Shown here in pieces: positions 1 to 8,761 of a DNA stretch of 64,000 nt. A program made the position numbers and the translations under genes. Position 1 is the first letter of the stretch; each line of letters opens with the position of its first letter. A model generated the notes under the pieces. The model saw only the letters and a list, made by a program, of their open reading frames with translations, had not been told where the DNA came from and made no database searches. The stretch is from Arthrobacter sp. Soil764 (GTDB taxonomy: Bacteria; Actinomycetota; Actinomycetes; Actinomycetales; Micrococcaceae), in NCBI RefSeq assembly GCF_001428075.1, contig NZ_LMSI01000022.1, positions 124,001 to 188,000 on the forward strand. The letters are read 5' to 3'.

Positions 1-273
1 GCCATCGGGGCGTGGCTGGTCGGTCTGGGGTGGGCGGCCGGTCAGGGCCAGTTCAGCCGCGACCTCCGAACCGTCCGCCCCGTGGCCCTCACCTCCGTTG
101 CGTTCGTTCTTCTTCAGGCGCTTGCACTGCTGCGGTATGGCGGCGCCCTGGCGTGGCCGAGCGGACCGGCGATCGCCTTCGTAGCCGTATTGGTCGCCAT
201 TGGAGTGGCCGGCGGGTGGGCACTCGTGCTCTCGGGTTCGAAGACTTCCAGAGGTCCGGCTGCCGCTGCTTGA
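1..273 (+). CDS. C-terminal part of a small membrane protein (cut by window edge)
   Basis: The frame is open from base 1 to a TGA at 271-273, so the gene begins outside the window. The visible 90 residues hold two hydrophobic stretches separated by a short polar turn (around LRYGGALAWPSGP) and end in a short Ser/Lys/Ala-rich tail. This suggests the last two membrane helices of a small integral membrane protein. No catalytic or binding motif is visible and the family is not recognised. Confidence 0.55.
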   Translation, partial: AIGAWLVGLGWAAGQGQFSRDLRTVRPVALTSVAFVLLQALALLRYGGALAWPSGPAIAFVAVLVAIGVAGGWALVLSGSKTSRGPAAAA

Positions 274-342
274 CCGGCAAGGTTCCTGGGCTGCTCATAT
301 GGCGGCGGGGGAGGTTAACCGCAGCCTTGGTAGGCTCCGGGC

Positions 343-1215
343 ATGGAGAGATGGGACCGGGGCTGCCTGTCTGCGGCGCAGGCCGAACTGGTGGCAGGAT
401 GGCTGGGCGCGCCGGAACTCGTTGAGGATTTGTCGTGGGGGCTGACGGACACGAAGGTTCTCAAGGTCCGTGTCGGCGGCCTAACGAGAATTGTGAAGGC
501 TGCCGGCCCGGATAATCATCACCTCCATCGCGAGATCACCGCTCATGCCACTTATACCCGCCCGCTCCTGGCTGCCGGCCTCGCCCCGCTTATGCTGCAC
601 TCGAGTCGGTCCGCGAACGTTCTGGTCCTTGAATATCTCGACGGGGACCTGGTGGAAGACACTGCCAAGGAATTGGACAGGGGACTGCACCGCCAGGCCG
701 GGAAGCTGTTGAGCATGCTCCACGCAGAGGATCACCGGATGGATGATCAATATGAAGCCCGAGCCACGCAGAAGGCCCTGAGCTGGCTTGACCGCCACCA
801 CAGGATTGATCCGAGGCTGGAACGGGACGCCCGGCGGCACCTGATGGACTACAGTCCTTCGCCGGTCAGGGTGGTTCCGACCCACGGTGACTGGCACCCG
901 CGAAACTGGATCAGTCATGAAGGCCGGCTCAAGGCAATAGATTTCGGCCGCTTTGACTTCCGGCCGGCCGCGAGCGACTTCTGCCGGCTCTCAGCGCAGC
1001 AGTGGCAGAAGGACCCGGCCCTGGAATCAGCATTCCTGGACGGGTACGGCGGGGATCCACGGGCACAGCATCCCTGGCGGATCGAAGTGCTGAGGGAAGC
1101 AGTCGGCACGGCCGTGTGGGCTTTTCATGTGGGCGACACGGCCTTCGAAGCCCAGGGCCACCGGATGCTGGGCCAAGCCCTGCAGAATTTTCCAGCCGGC
1201 AAACCCCGGGGCTGA
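343..1215 (+). CDS. APH-family phosphotransferase
   Basis: A 290-residue protein with the protein-kinase-like APH fold. It has the catalytic Brenner motif HGDWHPRNW (residues 181-189), a metal-binding IDFGR (199-203), and an N-lobe lysine in VKAAG (near 52) that fits the ATP-binding lysine. Family members phosphorylate small hydroxylated molecules such as aminoglycosides, homoserine, choline or sugars, using ATP in the cytoplasm. The substrate cannot be read from the sequence and nothing nearby suggests drug resistance. The ATG follows a purine-rich stretch. The gene stands alone and converges on the DUF2087 gene. Confidence 0.8.
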   Translation: MERWDRGCLSAAQAELVAGWLGAPELVEDLSWGLTDTKVLKVRVGGLTRIVKAAGPDNHHLHREITAHATYTRPLLAAGLAPLMLHSSRSANVLVLEYLDGDLVEDTAKELDRGLHRQAGKLLSMLHAEDHRMDDQYEARATQKALSWLDRHHRIDPRLERDARRHLMDYSPSPVRVVPTHGDWHPRNWISHEGRLKAIDFGRFDFRPAASDFCRLSAQQWQKDPALESAFLDGYGGDPRAQHPWRIEVLREAVGTAVWAFHVGDTAFEAQGHRMLGQALQNFPAGKPRG

Positions 1216-1256
1216 ATGAACGCACAGAGCCAACCCCCAGGGCTGGGAAAACAGAG

Positions 1257-1775
1257 CTACTTTGCCAAGGAGTACGAAGAGCCCGACGGCGTCCGCTCCA
1301 GTAGCCCAAAGTCGACCAGGTAGCGGCGCAGCAGCACAACGTCGTCGGTGTAGCTGAGGAGCCGTTCGTTGACTTGCCTCTCTGAAAGCTTTTCTCCGGG
1401 CGCAATGACCTCACCCGCAATCCTGGCAAGGAGCTCCCGCCGTTCCGCCACGTTTGCCGGGTATCTTTCGATCCGGCCGAGCCGCATGAACCTGTCGAGT
1501 CCCATCCGGGGCTGCCGGTGTGGCTGCTGGGCGAGCAGGTCGCGGAATATCGAGTCCGACGCCACCAACTCGCCTGAAACGCTCTGGTCCACGAGTCCGG
1601 CTTCCAGAAGGCCGGCGATGGCCCGGTTCCGCCGCTGTTCCTTTACTTCAGGCAGGATGTCCGCAGGCGCAGCCCCGAGCACAATCCGGGCGTAGGCAAT
1701 CCGGGCGTCGCCGTTGCCGAGCGTTGCCAGGACCCGGCGCCAATGGGGTCCGCCCATTCTCCTGCTTCCGGCCAC
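1257..1775 (-). CDS. DUF2087 domain protein, ArsR-like
   Basis: 172 residues. The C-terminal half carries the DUF2087 signature: RYPANVAERRELLARIA, then an acidic/aromatic stretch, SERQVNERL, DDVVLLRRYLVDFGLLER and a terminal S.YSLAK. The N-terminal half looks like a degenerate winged helix (VLGAAPADILPEVKEQRRNRAIAGLLEAGLV). The family often occurs with metal- or stress-responsive regulators, but a DNA target is not established. The start is a GTG with GAGGG upstream; an ATG at 1757 is possible. It begins 16 bases after the VWA gene, so the two are probably co-transcribed. Confidence 0.7.
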   Translation of the reverse strand: MAGSRRMGGPHWRRVLATLGNGDARIAYARIVLGAAPADILPEVKEQRRNRAIAGLLEAGLVDQSVSGELVASDSIFRDLLAQQPHRQPRMGLDRFMRLGRIERYPANVAERRELLARIAGEVIAPGEKLSERQVNERLLSYTDDVVLLRRYLVDFGLLERTPSGSSYSLAK

Positions 1776-1791
1776 GTCAGTTTCCCTCGGC

Positions 1792-3651
1792 CTAGAAGCT
1801 GGTCACCAGTTCGCCGAGCACTTCTTCGAGCCTGCTCGGATCTGTGGCGTCATAGTAGTGGGCCCCGCTGGACCTGGCGATTTCCCGGAGAGTGGCGACA
1901 TCGGCGCCGGGCCCGTAAGCGAGGGTGAAGACGAGCACCGGCGTCGAGTGGTTCTGGTGACTCAACTGCTCCGAGAGCCCGCCCAGGTCCCCAGGGTGCC
2001 TGGTATCGTTCTTGCCGTCACTCAACAGCACAATCGAGTTGATGAAGGTGTCTTTGTATTCCTTCGCCTGATCACTGGCGAACCGGCTCACTGCTTCGAA
2101 CAGGGGCGTTGCCTCCACAGCCTGCAGCCCGTTGAGCTTGCTGATGAGGTCTTCCTTATTGGACTTCAGCGGAGCTACCGGGGTCACGATGCCGGGTTGC
2201 AGGGGACCATCGCCTTCATGGGAGAAGGCGGCCAGCCCGATCTCATCGTCGCCGGCAAAATGCTCCAGCGCCTTGGCAACGGCATCCTTGGCCCGTTGCA
2301 GTTTGGTCACCCCGGGCTCCTGCACCATTGAGTCCGAGACGTCCAGCAGGAACAAGGCCCTGGCCCGCTTTCGGACCTCGGGGAAGCTGTCCTTGATGGC
2401 TGCAAGCGCCTCCGCTGCGGGCAGCGGCAGCGGCTGCAGTGTTTGGTCGTATTGTCCGGTTGACGCCACCCCGGCATCCACGGCCCCCTGCGCCGACCGG
2501 TAGCCTGAGGCCTTCACGACGTCCTGCCCCTGTTGGGTCACTGCGAACGCAAGGAAATCCTGGGCCGCCGATCGCAGCTGGCTCCCCACCCAGTCTCCCT
2601 CGAGAACCGCCGCAGGGTTGTCCGCGATGTACACCCCGTCCTGGGGGTAAATCGCTTTGAGCGGCTCCTTGGGCGGGGGCCCCGAGTGCTTCGTCTTGCC
2701 GTCCTCGCTGACGACTCCCCGGTTGTAGTCCCACACCGATTTTTCATCAACGATCACGGCGGAGAGGAATTCCGAGACCCTGCCGGCGTCGTCGGCCTGC
2801 CTGGCGTGCCACAGGAAGTGTTCAGGGGTGGCCATGTAGTGGCTGGTGCCCAGTTCAACCGCGCGGACTTTATCCACCAGCGGCGCCGCGTGGAGGTCCA
2901 TGCCGTCCACACCTCCTGCGCTGCCGCCGGCAGCACCATAGGAAGCAGTAAGGGCCATCAGGCCCGCCGTTGAGACGAGTGGACTGGCCTTCCCAAACTT
3001 GAATTTCCCCCAGTCGCCATGGCCCAGGCGTGCCCAGATGTCCTGCTCCCCGGCCATTTTGAAGACTTCGGACCACGACGGCGCCTGCTTGTCCCAGCCG
3101 AGCGCGGCAGTCATGGTCTCCGGCATGGCGACAACGATGGCGCTGCGGGCCACGCTGGTTCCTTCCTGCCGGACAGGGCTTCCGCCGTCAGCTGCAGCCG
3201 CGATCCGCAACCATGCTGAGGAGTCCGGCAGCCAGATGGACGGCTTGTCACCGGCGGCCATGCCGGAAAACTTCCCGGCAACCTTGCCGGCGGCCGCTCC
3301 TGATTCTTCCTGGGACACCGCCGGAGTCACGCATTTGCCGTCAACGCTCCGCGGTTTCGCTGTATATCCGGCCGCCAAAGCCCGCACCATGTCGGCGTTC
3401 TCGAGTGAAGTAAGGATGTTCAAGGAAATGCACGGCGGGTTTCCGGGGACTGATGCCGGGCTGTCCTGCGTGAGGGGTGGGCCCGCCGGGGGAGCACCAC
3501 CAGCATCGCGATTGCCCTCCGGGCCGGCGGGGAAGATCAGCATTCGCAACACGAACGCGCCGCCCAGGATGAGGAGTACCACGGTGCCCGCCGCAACGAT
3601 CCAGATCCAGCGTGGATAGCTGACGTCAGCTGCTGCGTGTCGGCGGCCCAT
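1792..3651 (-). CDS. Membrane-anchored solute-binding/VWA-domain protein
   Basis: 619 residues. One N-terminal membrane helix (about 14-36) is followed by an extracytoplasmic region resembling ABC-type solute-binding proteins. The C-terminal part is a von Willebrand A domain with a MIDAS start DVSDS at 437-441, a conserved Thr in VEATPLF, and LLSDGKND. Such fusions are usually annotated 'substrate-binding and VWA domain-containing protein'; the ligand is unknown. Metal-dependent ligand or partner binding at the cell surface is likely. A strong AGGA site precedes the ATG. It leads a two-gene unit with the DUF2087 gene and has no transporter partner nearby. Confidence 0.78.
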   Translation of the reverse strand: MGRRHAAADVSYPRWIWIVAAGTVVLLILGGAFVLRMLIFPAGPEGNRDAGGAPPAGPPLTQDSPASVPGNPPCISLNILTSLENADMVRALAAGYTAKPRSVDGKCVTPAVSQEESGAAAGKVAGKFSGMAAGDKPSIWLPDSSAWLRIAAAADGGSPVRQEGTSVARSAIVVAMPETMTAALGWDKQAPSWSEVFKMAGEQDIWARLGHGDWGKFKFGKASPLVSTAGLMALTASYGAAGGSAGGVDGMDLHAAPLVDKVRAVELGTSHYMATPEHFLWHARQADDAGRVSEFLSAVIVDEKSVWDYNRGVVSEDGKTKHSGPPPKEPLKAIYPQDGVYIADNPAAVLEGDWVGSQLRSAAQDFLAFAVTQQGQDVVKASGYRSAQGAVDAGVASTGQYDQTLQPLPLPAAEALAAIKDSFPEVRKRARALFLLDVSDSMVQEPGVTKLQRAKDAVAKALEHFAGDDEIGLAAFSHEGDGPLQPGIVTPVAPLKSNKEDLISKLNGLQAVEATPLFEAVSRFASDQAKEYKDTFINSIVLLSDGKNDTRHPGDLGGLSEQLSHQNHSTPVLVFTLAYGPGADVATLREIARSSGAHYYDATDPSRLEEVLGELVTSF

Positions 3652-3887
3652 GCTCGTTTCCTTTGAAATCCGCCGGGTTCCCCCGGTGTGAATGCAAATG
3701 ATGAAACTGACCCGCGGCGGTCAGACCGCAGTTGCGCCTTGCCCGGATGCCCCAACAACTGGATACGCCCTTTGAGGATAACCCCGAAGGATGTGATCTG
3801 TGGGTGCCCTCCCAGAATTTCGATGAGCCTTGTGGTGTTCCGCATAATTCAAAGGATTACCGGGGAGACCGCAGGCCTTCCACGGAG

Positions 3888-5405
3888 TCAGCCGACGACG
3901 TCGAGCCCCACAAGGTGCGCGCCCTCACCCTGGGCAAAAACCGCCAGCGCCGTGCCCGCCGGGGAGGGGAACACCAGGTCCGTTACCGTGGCCAGGCCGT
4001 CCTGGGCGAACACCTCCACAGAACAGCGGTCCAGGTAGACACGCAGCCTGAGGTGGCCGTCCTGCAGGGGAACCGCCACGGCTTCAATAGACGGGAAAGC
4101 ATCATGGAACCTGACGTTCCCTGACTCCCGGCGGTCCAGCCTGAGGATTCCCTCAGCCACGTCATAGCTGATGATGGTTCGTTCGTCACCCGCCGACCGC
4201 ACCAGCAGCCCCACGCTGTTCGCAGTGCCGGGCCGGAACTCAACATCGATCCGTGCCACCCCTGCCTCAGCGGGCAGTGCCAAAACACCGGGTGCCAAGG
4301 CCTGCGGTCCAGGCTGGTACTGGACGGCCCCGAGCCCGCAAAACGGGTCGATGGCCTGTTGCCGCAGCGCCGGCTTCCCGTCCACGCGGATGAGCGAGAC
4401 TTCCCGCGGCAACGACATTGCGCTGCGCCAAGCCCCGGTGGGCGTCTCCCGGGCATAGTCCCAGTTGTTCATCCAGCCGATCATGACGCGGCGCCCACCG
4501 GGCATGTTGCTGAACGAGACGGCGGCGTAATAGTCCCGTCCCCAGTCCAGCCAGCCGTACTCGCGCATGCGCGAACCGTCGGTCTGGAGGCCATCGGTGA
4601 CAGTCGAATCGGACCGGAAGGCCACGCCGTCGAACGTTCCCAGGAAGTACTGCCCGGCTGATCCGCCGGCGATTCCGCCCGGGTTGCGGTTCACGATGAG
4701 GACCCACCGGGTGTCCTGCAGGTTTCCGTCGACGGGCAGCTCGAAAAGGTCCGGGCACTCCCAGACACCTCCGGTGGCGTTGGCGGGCCCGAAAGTGCTC
4801 AGGTGTTCCCACGACTTAAGGTCGGCGGACTTGTACAGCACCACCTGCCGCTGCACCGCTTCGACGGCGACCATCACCCAGTAACTGCCCGCGCCGCCGT
4901 CGTACCAAAAGACCTTGGGGTCACGGAACTCTGCTGATTCGCGGTCCAGGACGGGGTTGCCGTGGTATTTGGTCCAGGTGCGCCCCTCGTCCAGGCTGTA
5001 CGCCAGCGACTGTGCCTGCCGGCCCGCCAATGGGGAAGCATCCGAATAGGCGCTGGTGTAAACGGCCACGAGCGGGGGATTGACGGCTGTGCCCAGTCCG
5101 CTGGTATTGAACTCATCGAACACAGCCGAACCGGAGAAGATGGCCTCGTACTCATCGCACGCAATCGCCACCGGCTGCTCGTCCCAGTTCAGCAGGTCCC
5201 TGGAGGTGGCGTGCCCCCAGGACATGTTCCCCCAGTCCGGGCCGAAAGGATTGTGCTGGTAGAAGAGATGGTACGTGCCGTTGAGGTACACCAGCCCGTT
5301 GGGATCGTTGAGCCAGTTCCGTCCGGCGGTGTAGTGGAAGGCGGGCCGGAACGGATCGCCGGTAGCGGCACCGGTGGCGCCCGCCGCCGTCGTCAATGTC
5401 TTCAT
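3888..5405 (-). CDS. Glycoside hydrolase family 32 (levanase/sucrose hydrolase type)
   Basis: 505 residues with all three GH32 catalytic motifs: WLNDPNG (31-37, Asp34 the nucleophile), FRDP (160-163, transition-state Asp) and WECPD (215-219, Glu216 the acid/base). The five-bladed propeller is followed by the usual C-terminal beta-sandwich ending in LRVYLDRCSVEVFAQDG. It splits beta-fructosidic bonds in sucrose, fructo-oligosaccharides or levan. There is no signal peptide, so it acts in the cytoplasm on imported sugar. The ATG lies 2 bases after the stop of the upstream permease, so it is the last gene of the sugar operon. Confidence 0.9.
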   Translation of the reverse strand: MKTLTTAAGATGAATGDPFRPAFHYTAGRNWLNDPNGLVYLNGTYHLFYQHNPFGPDWGNMSWGHATSRDLLNWDEQPVAIACDEYEAIFSGSAVFDEFNTSGLGTAVNPPLVAVYTSAYSDASPLAGRQAQSLAYSLDEGRTWTKYHGNPVLDRESAEFRDPKVFWYDGGAGSYWVMVAVEAVQRQVVLYKSADLKSWEHLSTFGPANATGGVWECPDLFELPVDGNLQDTRWVLIVNRNPGGIAGGSAGQYFLGTFDGVAFRSDSTVTDGLQTDGSRMREYGWLDWGRDYYAAVSFSNMPGGRRVMIGWMNNWDYARETPTGAWRSAMSLPREVSLIRVDGKPALRQQAIDPFCGLGAVQYQPGPQALAPGVLALPAEAGVARIDVEFRPGTANSVGLLVRSAGDERTIISYDVAEGILRLDRRESGNVRFHDAFPSIEAVAVPLQDGHLRLRVYLDRCSVEVFAQDGLATVTDLVFPSPAGTALAVFAQGEGAHLVGLDVVG

Positions 5406-5407
5406 GC

Positions 5408-6286
5408 TCAGCCCTTCACGCCGCTGGAGGCGATGCTGTTGACGAACGAACGCTGGAAGGCGATGAAGAGCACCACCACCGGGACCGTGATCAGGGAGGC
5501 GTAGGCCATCACTTCACCCCAGGAGACGTTCAGCTGGAAGAAATACTGGATGCCGATCATGACAGGCCGCAGCTCCTCGGACTGGACCACCATGAGCGGC
5601 CAGAGGTAGGAATTCCAGGCCGGCAGGAAGGTCAGGATCGCCACCGTCGCCGTTGCAGGGCCGGCCAGGGGCATGACCACCTGCCGGTAAATCTTGAACC
5701 AGCCGGCGCCGTCGATCCGGGCTGCTTCATCGAGTTCCTTGGGGATGGACTCAAAATACTGGTGGTACAGATAGATGGAGAACGCGTTGGCGATGAAGGG
5801 GATGATCTGGACCTGGTACGTGTCCAGCCAGCCCTTGGAGAACTCAAGGCTGAAACCGTTCAGCTCGAAGTAGGGGAGCTGGTTGACCCACCACACCAGG
5901 GGCAGGGCCAGGGTCTGGAACGGCACGATCAGGGTGGCCAGGATCGCGGTGAAGACGATCTTCTTGCCCTTGACCTGCATCCGGGACAGGGCGAACGCGC
6001 AGAGGCTGTTCACGAAGATCCCCAGGACCACGGTGACGGCGGAGACGCCCACGGAGTTGAGCAGGAAGCGTGCGGCCGGGACGCGGTCGAAGACGGCTGC
6101 GTAGTTGTCGAAGGAGATGTTGCCCACCGGCAGGAACGCCGCCAGGGAGGACATGTCGCCGAAGATCTGCTGGTCCGGCTTCAAGGAGGACACGAGCATG
6201 AAGACGATGGGGAAGGCAGCGACGACGGCGAAGAGGACGCGCACCAGCATGGTGCCGGCGCTCCTGAGAAGCAGTTGGTTTTTCAT
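5408..6286 (-). CDS. Carbohydrate ABC transporter permease, MalG type
   Basis: 292 residues with about six membrane helices and the cytoplasmic EAA loop (EAARIDGAGWFKIYRQVVMPL from residue 187) that docks the ATPase. It is the second permease of a CUT1 sugar importer; the C-terminal VNSIASSGVKG is typical of the subfamily. It starts one base after the MalF-like gene and is followed 2 bases later by GH32, so translation is probably coupled. No ATPase gene is present in the operon; a shared MsiK-like ATPase encoded elsewhere is the usual actinobacterial solution. Confidence 0.9.
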   Translation of the reverse strand: MKNQLLLRSAGTMLVRVLFAVVAAFPIVFMLVSSLKPDQQIFGDMSSLAAFLPVGNISFDNYAAVFDRVPAARFLLNSVGVSAVTVVLGIFVNSLCAFALSRMQVKGKKIVFTAILATLIVPFQTLALPLVWWVNQLPYFELNGFSLEFSKGWLDTYQVQIIPFIANAFSIYLYHQYFESIPKELDEAARIDGAGWFKIYRQVVMPLAGPATATVAILTFLPAWNSYLWPLMVVQSEELRPVMIGIQYFFQLNVSWGEVMAYASLITVPVVVLFIAFQRSFVNSIASSGVKG

Positions 6287-6287
6287 G

Positions 6288-7259
6288 TCAGTCTTTCTCC
6301 CGGGTGAGGTAGCGCTGCACCGCGGAGACGATCAGTACAAGGACAAAGAACACCAGCGAGATGGCGGATGCGTAGGACGTTTCCTGCTGCCGGTAGCCCG
6401 ACCGGACGGCCTCGTAAACGATGGTGGTGGTTGAATCCATCGGCCCGCCCTGGGTCATCACGCTGATCTGGTCGAACAGGCCCAGGGCCTGGATGGTGAT
6501 GGTGACCAGGACCAGGCTGCGGGTGTGGAACAGCCCCGGCCAGGTGACGTACCGGAATTGCTGCCACCGGCTGGTGCCGTCCAGCTGGGCCGCCTCGTAC
6601 AGCTCACCGGAAATGCCCTGCAGCCCTGCCAGCCAAATGATCATGTGGAAGCCGGCGGCCTGCCAGATGGACAGGATGATGATGGCCGGCATGGCGGTGT
6701 TGGGATCGCCCAGCCAGTCGGGTCCGTTGATGAGGCCGAAGCTGACCGTGGAGAGGATCTCGTTAATCAGGCCGTCCTTGCGGTACATGAACAGCCACAG
6801 CAGCGAAACCACCACCATGGAGGTGACCACCGGCAGGAAGTACACGGTGCGGAAGAAGTTCACGCCCCGGAACTTCTTGTTGATCAGGAGCGCCATCACC
6901 AGGGCCAGGCCGGACTGAACCGGGACGATGACTACGGTGAAGTAGGCCACGTTGAGCAGTGCGCGGTAGAACGTGGGGTCCATAAAGAGCCGTGCGAAGT
7001 TGTCCATTCCCACGAATTCGACGGGACGGGGTGAAATGAGCCTGGCGTTGGTGAAGGCCAGGCCGAAGCCGAGGATGGCCGGGATGAAGACGAAGGCCAG
7101 CAGCAGCACTGCTGCCGGGGCGATCATGCCCCAGCCGCTGAGCTGGTCGCGGCGGAAGCCTGGGCGGCGGCGTGCGTTGGTTTTGGCGTTCGACGGCGGC
7201 AGGGCGGGGTTTGGTGCGTCCGGAACGCGGGGACGGGTGGGGAGGGGAACAGTTGCCAT
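6288..7259 (-). CDS. Carbohydrate ABC transporter permease, MalF type
   Basis: 323 residues. A proline-rich cytoplasmic N-terminus (about 40 residues) leads into six predicted membrane helices. The EAA loop (EAAQLDGTSRWQQFRYVTWPGL) starts near residue 222. It forms the membrane channel of the sugar importer with the MalG-like partner. The ATG has GGAG at a suitable distance. It lies 66 bases after the binding-protein gene and one base before its partner, in the fructan/sucrose operon. Confidence 0.9.
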   Translation of the reverse strand: MATVPLPTRPRVPDAPNPALPPSNAKTNARRRPGFRRDQLSGWGMIAPAAVLLLAFVFIPAILGFGLAFTNARLISPRPVEFVGMDNFARLFMDPTFYRALLNVAYFTVVIVPVQSGLALVMALLINKKFRGVNFFRTVYFLPVVTSMVVVSLLWLFMYRKDGLINEILSTVSFGLINGPDWLGDPNTAMPAIIILSIWQAAGFHMIIWLAGLQGISGELYEAAQLDGTSRWQQFRYVTWPGLFHTRSLVLVTITIQALGLFDQISVMTQGGPMDSTTTIVYEAVRSGYRQQETSYASAISLVFFVLVLIVSAVQRYLTREKD

Positions 7260-7325
7260 GGGATTCTCCGATCGACCGGGCCTGGGAGGCCTGCACCGTT
7301 GGGTACGGGCCTCCCGCGGGTCCGG

Positions 7326-8618
7326 CTATTTCTTATAGCCGCCGTTGGACTTGATGTTGGCGTCGATCGCCTTCACGGCCTTGTCCAGGGTTGGCTGGGC
7401 GTCTGCCCCGTTGAGGATGTCCTGCGTGGCTTTCCCGAATTCGGTGGCGATGAAGGGGTACGCGGGGGTCTCCGGCCGCATCACGGCGTACTGGCGGGAG
7501 AAGTCCATGAAGATCCGGTTGGCCCCGCCTTCGGCGAAGGCCGGGATCTGGGCGGCAGCCTCGTTGCTGGCGGGAATGGCGCCGGTTGCCTTGGCCACCG
7601 CCGCGATGTTCTCCGGTTTCAGTGAATAGGAGAGGTAGTCCATGGCTGCTTCGGAGTTGCTGCAGCCGCTGGTGACACCCCACTGCCAGGAGGCGCCGCC
7701 GATCTTCGGGCCCTTGCCCAAGTCCACCGGCGGCATGACCACCAGGTCATCGCCCAGTGCTGCCTTCGCTTTGTCCGCAGCCCAGGAGCCGGTGTACACG
7801 ATGGCGCTCTTGTTGTTCAGGAAGTCCTGGGTGGAGTCCTTTCCGCTCTTCTTGGCCATGAAGCCCTGGTCGGCCAGGCCGCGGAACCAGCCGGCCCACT
7901 CCACCGCCTTGTCGCCGTTCAGCACGCCATCGGCGCTCTGGAAGCCGTCCCTGTTTACCAGGTCGCCGCCGAAGGACTGCAGGAAAGGGGAGTAGGCATA
8001 AGGCAGCCACTCGCCGGTCCCGGCAGTGCCGATGTCCAGCGGGTAATCCCATTTGCCCAACGCCTTGAGCTTGGTAAGGGCGTCCTGGAACTCTGCCTTG
8101 GTCCATGGCTGTTCGATGGTGGCAACACGGACGCCGGCAGCCTTCAGGTCCGAGGCGCGGGCCATCATGGCCAGCGCGACGTCGTAGTAGCCAACCGCGT
8201 AGGGTTTTCCGTCCCATTCGGCCACCGTGCTGGGCAGCTGCTTGGAAAGGTCCGTGCCCAGTTCCAGCGGCTTGAGGTAGCCGGCCCAGGCCCAGTTGGG
8301 AACGTTGGGGCCGTCGATGTCCACAATGCAGGGCAGCTTCCCGGCCGCGGCTGCCGAGACCACGGAGTCGTTGTAGGAGTCCTGGGGGAAGGCCTGGACA
8401 TTGATCTTCACCTTGTCCTGGCTGCCGTTGTAGGAGTCGACGACCTTTTGGACCGCGGCCAGTTCTTCCGGGTTGCCTGCGTTGTGTGTCCACAACGCGA
8501 TTTCGCCGGATCCTTCCGTGGAGGAGGAGGCGCTGCCCTTGCCGCAGCCGGCGAGGGTAGCAGCGAGTGCGGCGGCGGCTATGCTGGTCGCGAGGACCTT
8601 GGTGAGCGTCTTGTTCAT
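7326..8618 (-). CDS. Sugar-binding lipoprotein of ABC importer
   Basis: 430 residues from the ATG at 8618. The open frame extends further upstream, but MNKTLTKVLATS... is a clear lipoprotein signal with lipobox LAGC (Cys25). The mature protein is a family-1 extracellular solute-binding protein: EIALWTHNAGNPEE at its start and a tryptophan-rich sugar-site region (ASWQWGVTSGC) late. It captures the sugar outside the membrane and delivers it to the two permeases encoded next. GH32 as the last gene argues for sucrose, fructo-oligosaccharide or levan products as ligand. Two hairpins lie in the leader upstream. Confidence 0.9.
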   Translation of the reverse strand: MNKTLTKVLATSIAAAALAATLAGCGKGSASSSTEGSGEIALWTHNAGNPEELAAVQKVVDSYNGSQDKVKINVQAFPQDSYNDSVVSAAAAGKLPCIVDIDGPNVPNWAWAGYLKPLELGTDLSKQLPSTVAEWDGKPYAVGYYDVALAMMARASDLKAAGVRVATIEQPWTKAEFQDALTKLKALGKWDYPLDIGTAGTGEWLPYAYSPFLQSFGGDLVNRDGFQSADGVLNGDKAVEWAGWFRGLADQGFMAKKSGKDSTQDFLNNKSAIVYTGSWAADKAKAALGDDLVVMPPVDLGKGPKIGGASWQWGVTSGCSNSEAAMDYLSYSLKPENIAAVAKATGAIPASNEAAAQIPAFAEGGANRIFMDFSRQYAVMRPETPAYPFIATEFGKATQDILNGADAQPTLDKAVKAIDANIKSNGGYKK

Positions 8619-8668
8619 GGGTCGGTCTTTCTGCTTGGACACGGTGGAGGGATTGATGGGGTCCTGCC

Positions 8669-8744
8669 GGGAACGCGGCCGCTGCAACGGCTGCGTTCCC
8701 TTTTTGCGGGTTTACTGAGGGCCGGGTCCGCTGTGCGGATCCGG
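8669..8744 (-). promoter_or_regulatory. Two stem-loops between lacI and the sugar-binding protein gene
   Basis: Hairpin one pairs gggaacgcggcc (8669-8680) with ggctgcgttccc (8689-8700), a 12-bp stem including one G-T pair. Hairpin two pairs ccgggtccgc (8722-8731) with gcggatccgg (8735-8744), a 10-bp stem with a 3-base loop. Read on the minus strand, hairpin two closely follows the lacI stop and could terminate or attenuate read-through into the transport operon. The T-run beside hairpin one is on the plus strand, so neither is a textbook terminator for the genes here. Confidence 0.4.
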
Positions 8745-8761
8745 TTCAGGCGTTGGATGGT

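Noticed and set aside
343..1215. APH protein as an aminoglycoside-resistance gene
   Set aside because: Only general kinase motifs are seen; no resistance context or subfamily signature.
5396..6307. 303-residue frame on the plus strand opposite the MalG-like permease
   Set aside because: Composition is low-complexity (Gly/Asp/His/Gln-rich) and mirrors the codons of the permease; no domain seen.
8669..8705. Hairpin plus TTTTT as a terminator
   Set aside because: The T-run follows the stem on the plus strand, where no gene needs termination; kept only as a leader hairpin.
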